From positions 1-43,880 of the forward strand of contig DCHG01000001.1 in NCBI GenBank assembly GCA_002315595.1: a stretch of DNA of 43,880 bases. Reading direction: 5' to 3'. Shown here piece after piece: positions 41,206 to 43,880 of the stretch (positions are counted from its first letter, which is position 1; each line of letters starts with the position of its first letter). The notes under the pieces are model-generated. The model had not been told where the DNA came from and ran no database searches. It saw only the letters and a list, made by a program, of their open reading frames with translations. The DNA comes from Clostridiales bacterium UBA1758. GTDB lineage: Bacteria; Bacillota; Clostridia; Oscillospirales; UBA1758. The position numbers were made by a program, and so were the translations under genes.

Positions 41206-42090
41206 ATGAAGAAACGAATTTTCGTGGCGTTCGGATTGATCGTGTTCATTCTGTTCAGCGGTTGTGTCGCAAAGACCGAGCAAACCGTTGCGCCGGAGAA
41301 AGAACCGAGTCCTACGGAAGACACATTGCCCGCTCAAACCGAAGAAACGAAGGAAGAAACGGATGAAATTGTGATCCCGCAGGACTACGCCGTCATGATC
41401 ACTTTGGCAATCAACCCCGAATTCCAACTTTATCTTGATGAAGAAAATGTTGTGCTTGCCTGCGTTCCCGTCAACGACGATGCAAAGGATTTGCTTAATG
41501 AGATCGCGGAAGAATTGACTGGAAAAGCCGCCGATGAAGCGATCGAGGCGATCGTTTCCGGTTCCGTCGACCAAGGTTATCTGACCGAAGAAAAGCAGAA
41601 TTCGGTTTCTATCGAAATGACCGAGGTGAAGGTCGAAACCTATCAGGTGCAGGAAAGTCTTACACTTCTTGAAACGACCGCAAAAGCGGTAATGGAAGAA
41701 AATGCGATCACCAATCCGGTCGAAACTTCCATATCGGCTGATGTGCAGGAGATCGTGACGTCTCAGGTTTGTCCTGATTGTGGAGGCACGGGTTTTACTT
41801 GCCCGAATTGCGGCGGCCACGAGTGGGAAAAATGCGTCTGCTGTAAAGGCACGGGTTACCAAACCTGCACGAATTGCAGGGGGAGCAAAGTGCAAAAATG
41901 CCCCGGTTGCAAGGGAACGGGTGACGACGGACATGGCGCGGTTTGTACATATTGCGGCGGTACCGGCGGCTCGACCTGCGAGGTCTGCGGTGGAGCAGGG
42001 GGATATAATTGTTCAAGATGTTACGGCTTTACCTATGCGTGTCCGAAATGCGAATACGCGGTCGAATATTGCCCAATCTGCCATAAATAA
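41206..42090 (+). CDS. Lipoprotein with RsgI-like domain and ten CxxC motifs (DnaJ-type zinc-finger-like)
   Basis: A 294-residue lipoprotein: signal peptide MKKRIFVAFGLIVFILFSGC (Cys20), acidic Pro/Thr/Glu linker (21-58), then residues about 60-185 with ITLAINPEFQLYLDEENVV and PVNDDAKDLL, as in the extracellular middle domain of RsgI-type anti-sigma factors. Residues 189-292 carry ten CxxC pairs (189, 199, 210, 221, 232, 247, 258, 269, 279, 289), several as CxxCxGTG like the DnaJ cysteine-rich domain. No J domain and no membrane helix or sigma-binding segment are present. CGGAG lies 7 nt before ATG 41206; two upstream in-frame ATGs are rejected. Function unknown. Confidence 0.85.
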   Translation: MKKRIFVAFGLIVFILFSGCVAKTEQTVAPEKEPSPTEDTLPAQTEETKEETDEIVIPQDYAVMITLAINPEFQLYLDEENVVLACVPVNDDAKDLLNEIAEELTGKAADEAIEAIVSGSVDQGYLTEEKQNSVSIEMTEVKVETYQVQESLTLLETTAKAVMEENAITNPVETSISADVQEIVTSQVCPDCGGTGFTCPNCGGHEWEKCVCCKGTGYQTCTNCRGSKVQKCPGCKGTGDDGHGAVCTYCGGTGGSTCEVCGGAGGYNCSRCYGFTYACPKCEYAVEYCPICHK

Positions 42091-42105
42091 AACTTTTCGA
42101 AAAAG

Positions 42106-42139
42106 ACAGCACCATGCAATCACATGGTGCTGTTTTTTG
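42106..42139. terminator. Bidirectional terminator between convergent genes
   Basis: A perfect 11-bp stem ACAGCACCATG / CATGGTGCTGT with a 6-nt loop, A-rich before and T6 after. It serves the CxxC lipoprotein and the MFS gene on the other strand. Confidence 0.88.
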
Positions 42140-42142
42140 CAA

Positions 42143-43507
42143 TCAGTATTCGACGTTGTGGCGTTTGTTGACGCCCGCAATGATGAGAACCAAAACGGAA
42201 ATCAAAAGTTTGTAGCCGAAGGTGAGAAGTAACAGAAGTTGACGGTTCTGCATCAGCGTGCCGAGGATATTGACCGAGATCCCATTGGTCAGCGAAATGA
42301 AGGTTTTGCCGATGTAGACGCCCAAAAGACCGCCGCAGTTTGCAAAGACCGCATAAAAACTGTAAGCCGTGGTCTGATTTTCTTCCGGGATGTTCATATA
42401 CGGCAAGTTTGCATTTGCGAGATTGATCGCCGGAGCAAACGACTGATACGCCATCAGGGAAATGAAGTACAACCACATTCTGCCGGGTACGACGAAGGCT
42501 TGCAGCACCCACGCCGTGGAATAGGTCAAAAGGCCCAACGCCATAACAGTGAGCCACGATTTGCGGCGTTTGACATACTTGGACCAGACCGGGGTAAAGA
42601 ACATCAAAAACGGCATTGCAATGAACGAAGCCGCGGAAAGCAATGAATACGAAACGCCCATGTTTTCGAGCATATATGCGGTGAAATAACTTCCCGGTAA
42701 ACCGTTTGCGATCGCCCAAAGAAAGGCAATCATGCAGGACATAAAGTAGCGCGGATACTTGAACGGGGTAGAAAGGACAGTCAGAATATTGACTTTGCGG
42801 CGTGTCGTTTCACGTGGATATTCGGTGACGTGCGCGTACAGGTAAATATGAAGTATCGCAAACGCCAAACCGATGAAGCGGAGGACGGCAATTGCAGGGA
42901 AGTAACCGATTGTATTTTGCAGATTGTCGAGAATAAAACTTGCAAGCAGTGCGATAAGGCATGATGTCAGGGGCGAAATGATCTGTGACACCGAAAAATA
43001 ACCAGGTCGTATGTTTTGCGGAATACACGCGATATGCCAAATCGTCGTCGGTGGACCGTACATGGAACTGCAAGCCTGCATAACGAAAACACAACCGATG
43101 TACATTTTTGCCTTCGTCAGCGTTGGAATGTCAATAAACGGAAGAACACCGAGACCGAAGATACAGAAAAAGTAATGCAGACCAAGGAATGTCAATGCGG
43201 TCTTTTTTACCTGACGGAGCCGTTCGAAAAGCAGTGGCGAGATCAGCGGGAAGATCAGTGCGGCGAGTTGGCTGACTGTCGACTGAATACCAATGTAATC
43301 GTTACGAACGGATTCCGGTTCCGATGCCATGATTTTCAGAAACAGGCCCGTCATGAATATTCCGGTAATAAAGTTACTGGCGATACAGTTTGCAATTCCG
43401 CCGGAAAGTAAATTACGGCGATCTTTGCACATGGCGTCGTCTTTGTTAAAAAAGACCGTGTGTAGGTTGTCGGAACGCTTGAGTTTTTCGATAAATGCTA
43501 CGCTCAA
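42143..43507 (-). CDS. Major facilitator superfamily transporter
   Basis: A protein of 454 residues with about twelve membrane helices in two halves, a charged central loop (YPRETTRRKVNIL, near residue 210), and the short basic loops expected for MFS (FERLRQVKK, SKYVKRRKSW). No motif fixes a substrate, and the usual GxxxDRxGRR is not evident. I choose TTG 43507, since GGAGGG lies 6-7 nt upstream; the frame is open to an ATG at 43540, which would put that site inside the coding region and has a poor site of its own. Neighbouring saccharolytic genes make a sugar plausible but not shown. Confidence 0.82.
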   Translation of the reverse strand: MSVAFIEKLKRSDNLHTVFFNKDDAMCKDRRNLLSGGIANCIASNFITGIFMTGLFLKIMASEPESVRNDYIGIQSTVSQLAALIFPLISPLLFERLRQVKKTALTFLGLHYFFCIFGLGVLPFIDIPTLTKAKMYIGCVFVMQACSSMYGPPTTIWHIACIPQNIRPGYFSVSQIISPLTSCLIALLASFILDNLQNTIGYFPAIAVLRFIGLAFAILHIYLYAHVTEYPRETTRRKVNILTVLSTPFKYPRYFMSCMIAFLWAIANGLPGSYFTAYMLENMGVSYSLLSAASFIAMPFLMFFTPVWSKYVKRRKSWLTVMALGLLTYSTAWVLQAFVVPGRMWLYFISLMAYQSFAPAINLANANLPYMNIPEENQTTAYSFYAVFANCGGLLGVYIGKTFISLTNGISVNILGTLMQNRQLLLLLTFGYKLLISVLVLIIAGVNKRHNVEY

Positions 43508-43552
43508 GAAGCTCCCTCCTTTTTTGATGATGCAATTCAATCCATCTTCTCT

Positions 43553-43581
43553 ATTTTAGGTGAGCAAAGTGAATTTGTCAA
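43553..43581 (-). promoter_or_regulatory. Promoter of MFS gene
   Basis: On the minus strand a perfect TTGACA (43581-43576), 17-bp spacer, TAAAAT (43558-43553). TCGG directly before TTGA gives TCGGTTGA, matching one arm of the inverted repeat at 13347. Confidence 0.72.
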
Positions 43582-43880
43582 CCGATTTACCAAATAAAAA
43601 AGGAGAATTTTAATGGCTTGTCAATGATGTGTTCACATGAACAAAGTTTGTTAGGGTAAAATATGAAGATTTCCGATTAAGTGAACAAGGAAAAACGCCG
43701 TATCAATGGACATTGAGGGCTTTTTATGTATAAATTCTTTTGGCTCGGAGAAAATATAATTAGTAAACGACGATCGAGTGAAAGCGAAACTTTGAGTTGA
43801 TTTTTCAAATAAAAAAGTGACGAAAACGGTCAATTTAACCATTTTCGTCACTTTGTGGTACGGATGTTCATAAGGGATTT
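43582..43880. other. Window-end stretch without a recognised gene
   Basis: I see no supported gene. AGGAGA at 43601 precedes an ATG that meets a stop after four codons. GTTCA-CA-TGAAC (about 43631) is a small inverted repeat. A 66-codon minus-strand frame at 43651-43851 has no good ribosome binding site and crosses the hairpin at 43814. Confidence 0.5.
43814..43854. terminator. Bidirectional hairpin terminator near window end
   Basis: A perfect 13-bp stem AAAGTGACGAAAA / TTTTCGTCACTTT with inner GGT/ACC pairs, A-tract on one side and T-tract on the other. It may end a minus-strand gene that lies beyond the window, since nothing upstream on the plus strand is recognised. Confidence 0.65.

Noticed and set aside
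43613..43627. Four-codon ORF after AGGAGA, as a leader peptide
   Set aside because: No attenuator-like alternative hairpins or downstream gene were seen, so chance is the simpler explanation.
43651..43851. Minus-strand ORF of 66 codons at the window end
   Set aside because: It starts inside a terminator-like hairpin, has no ribosome binding site and no recognisable family.
1..43880. CRISPR arrays, prophage, integrase, toxin-antitoxin or defence gene clusters
   Set aside because: I looked for regularly spaced short repeats, integrase or transposase motifs and known defence domains and found none; RadC and the ADP-ribosylglycohydrolase alone are not enough to call a defence system.

Overview
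The window looks like a chromosomal segment of a Gram-positive, gut-type member of the Clostridia. I infer this from low-to-moderate GC, strong GGAGG-type ribosome binding sites, canonical sigma-A promoters, CCA-encoding tRNA genes, a YhaM exoribonuclease, an LTA-synthase-family enzyme, a typical clostridial XRE domain (SDKAVSKWERG...PDISLL) and many cytoplasmic glycosidases. I cannot place it below that level.

Layout. 1-335: three tRNA genes (Asn, cut by the window edge; CAT-anticodon Met or Ile2; Trp) with terminators. 336-1380: no genes, but two direct ~290-bp intergenic repeat units full of palindromes. 1527-4481: one large secreted surface protein split by an in-frame TAA. 4720-6811: yhaM and a cysteine desulfurase. 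6918-13341: GH27 alpha-galactosidase with a tiny zinc-ribbon protein, a second GH27 with an N-terminal He_PIG-type domain, a YfcE phosphodiesterase, rsmJ, and an XRE-HTH domain fused to a GH51 arabinofuranosidase-type enzyme. 13416-15733: amidohydrolase and MATE exporter. 15834-22848: tightly spaced run of two tandem six-hairpin glycosidases, ligA, a DMT-type transporter and a GH110-like beta-helix protein. 23587 leftwards from 29153: ahcY-metK-LTA synthase family-prs-radC on the minus strand. 29377-30714: ADP-ribosylglycohydrolase family protein. 30842-35655: uvrB-uvrA. 35805-40259: sugar ABC importer (ATPase, two permeases, lipoprotein binding protein). 40332-42090: two lipoproteins, the second combining an RsgI-like domain with ten CxxC motifs. 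42143-43507: minus-strand MFS transporter. 43582-43880: no recognised gene.

How it fits together. None of the glycoside hydrolases has a signal peptide, so they should act in the cytoplasm on oligosaccharides brought in by transporters such as the ABC importer and perhaps the MFS or DMT proteins. Two GH27 enzymes and the GH110-like protein point to alpha-galactosides; the GH51 enzyme points to arabinosides. Housekeeping genes (ligA, uvrBA, the SAM cycle, prs) are interleaved with these.

The most unusual items are the HTH-GH51 fusion (11242-13341), the ten-CxxC RsgI-like lipoprotein (41206-42090), the interrupted surface protein (TAA at 2529), a binding protein with both a lipobox and a C-terminal membrane helix (38670-40259), and a perfect 8-bp inverted repeat across the promoter directly downstream of the HTH-GH51 gene (13347-13371). 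I see no CRISPR array, phage, insertion sequence or recognised defence system.
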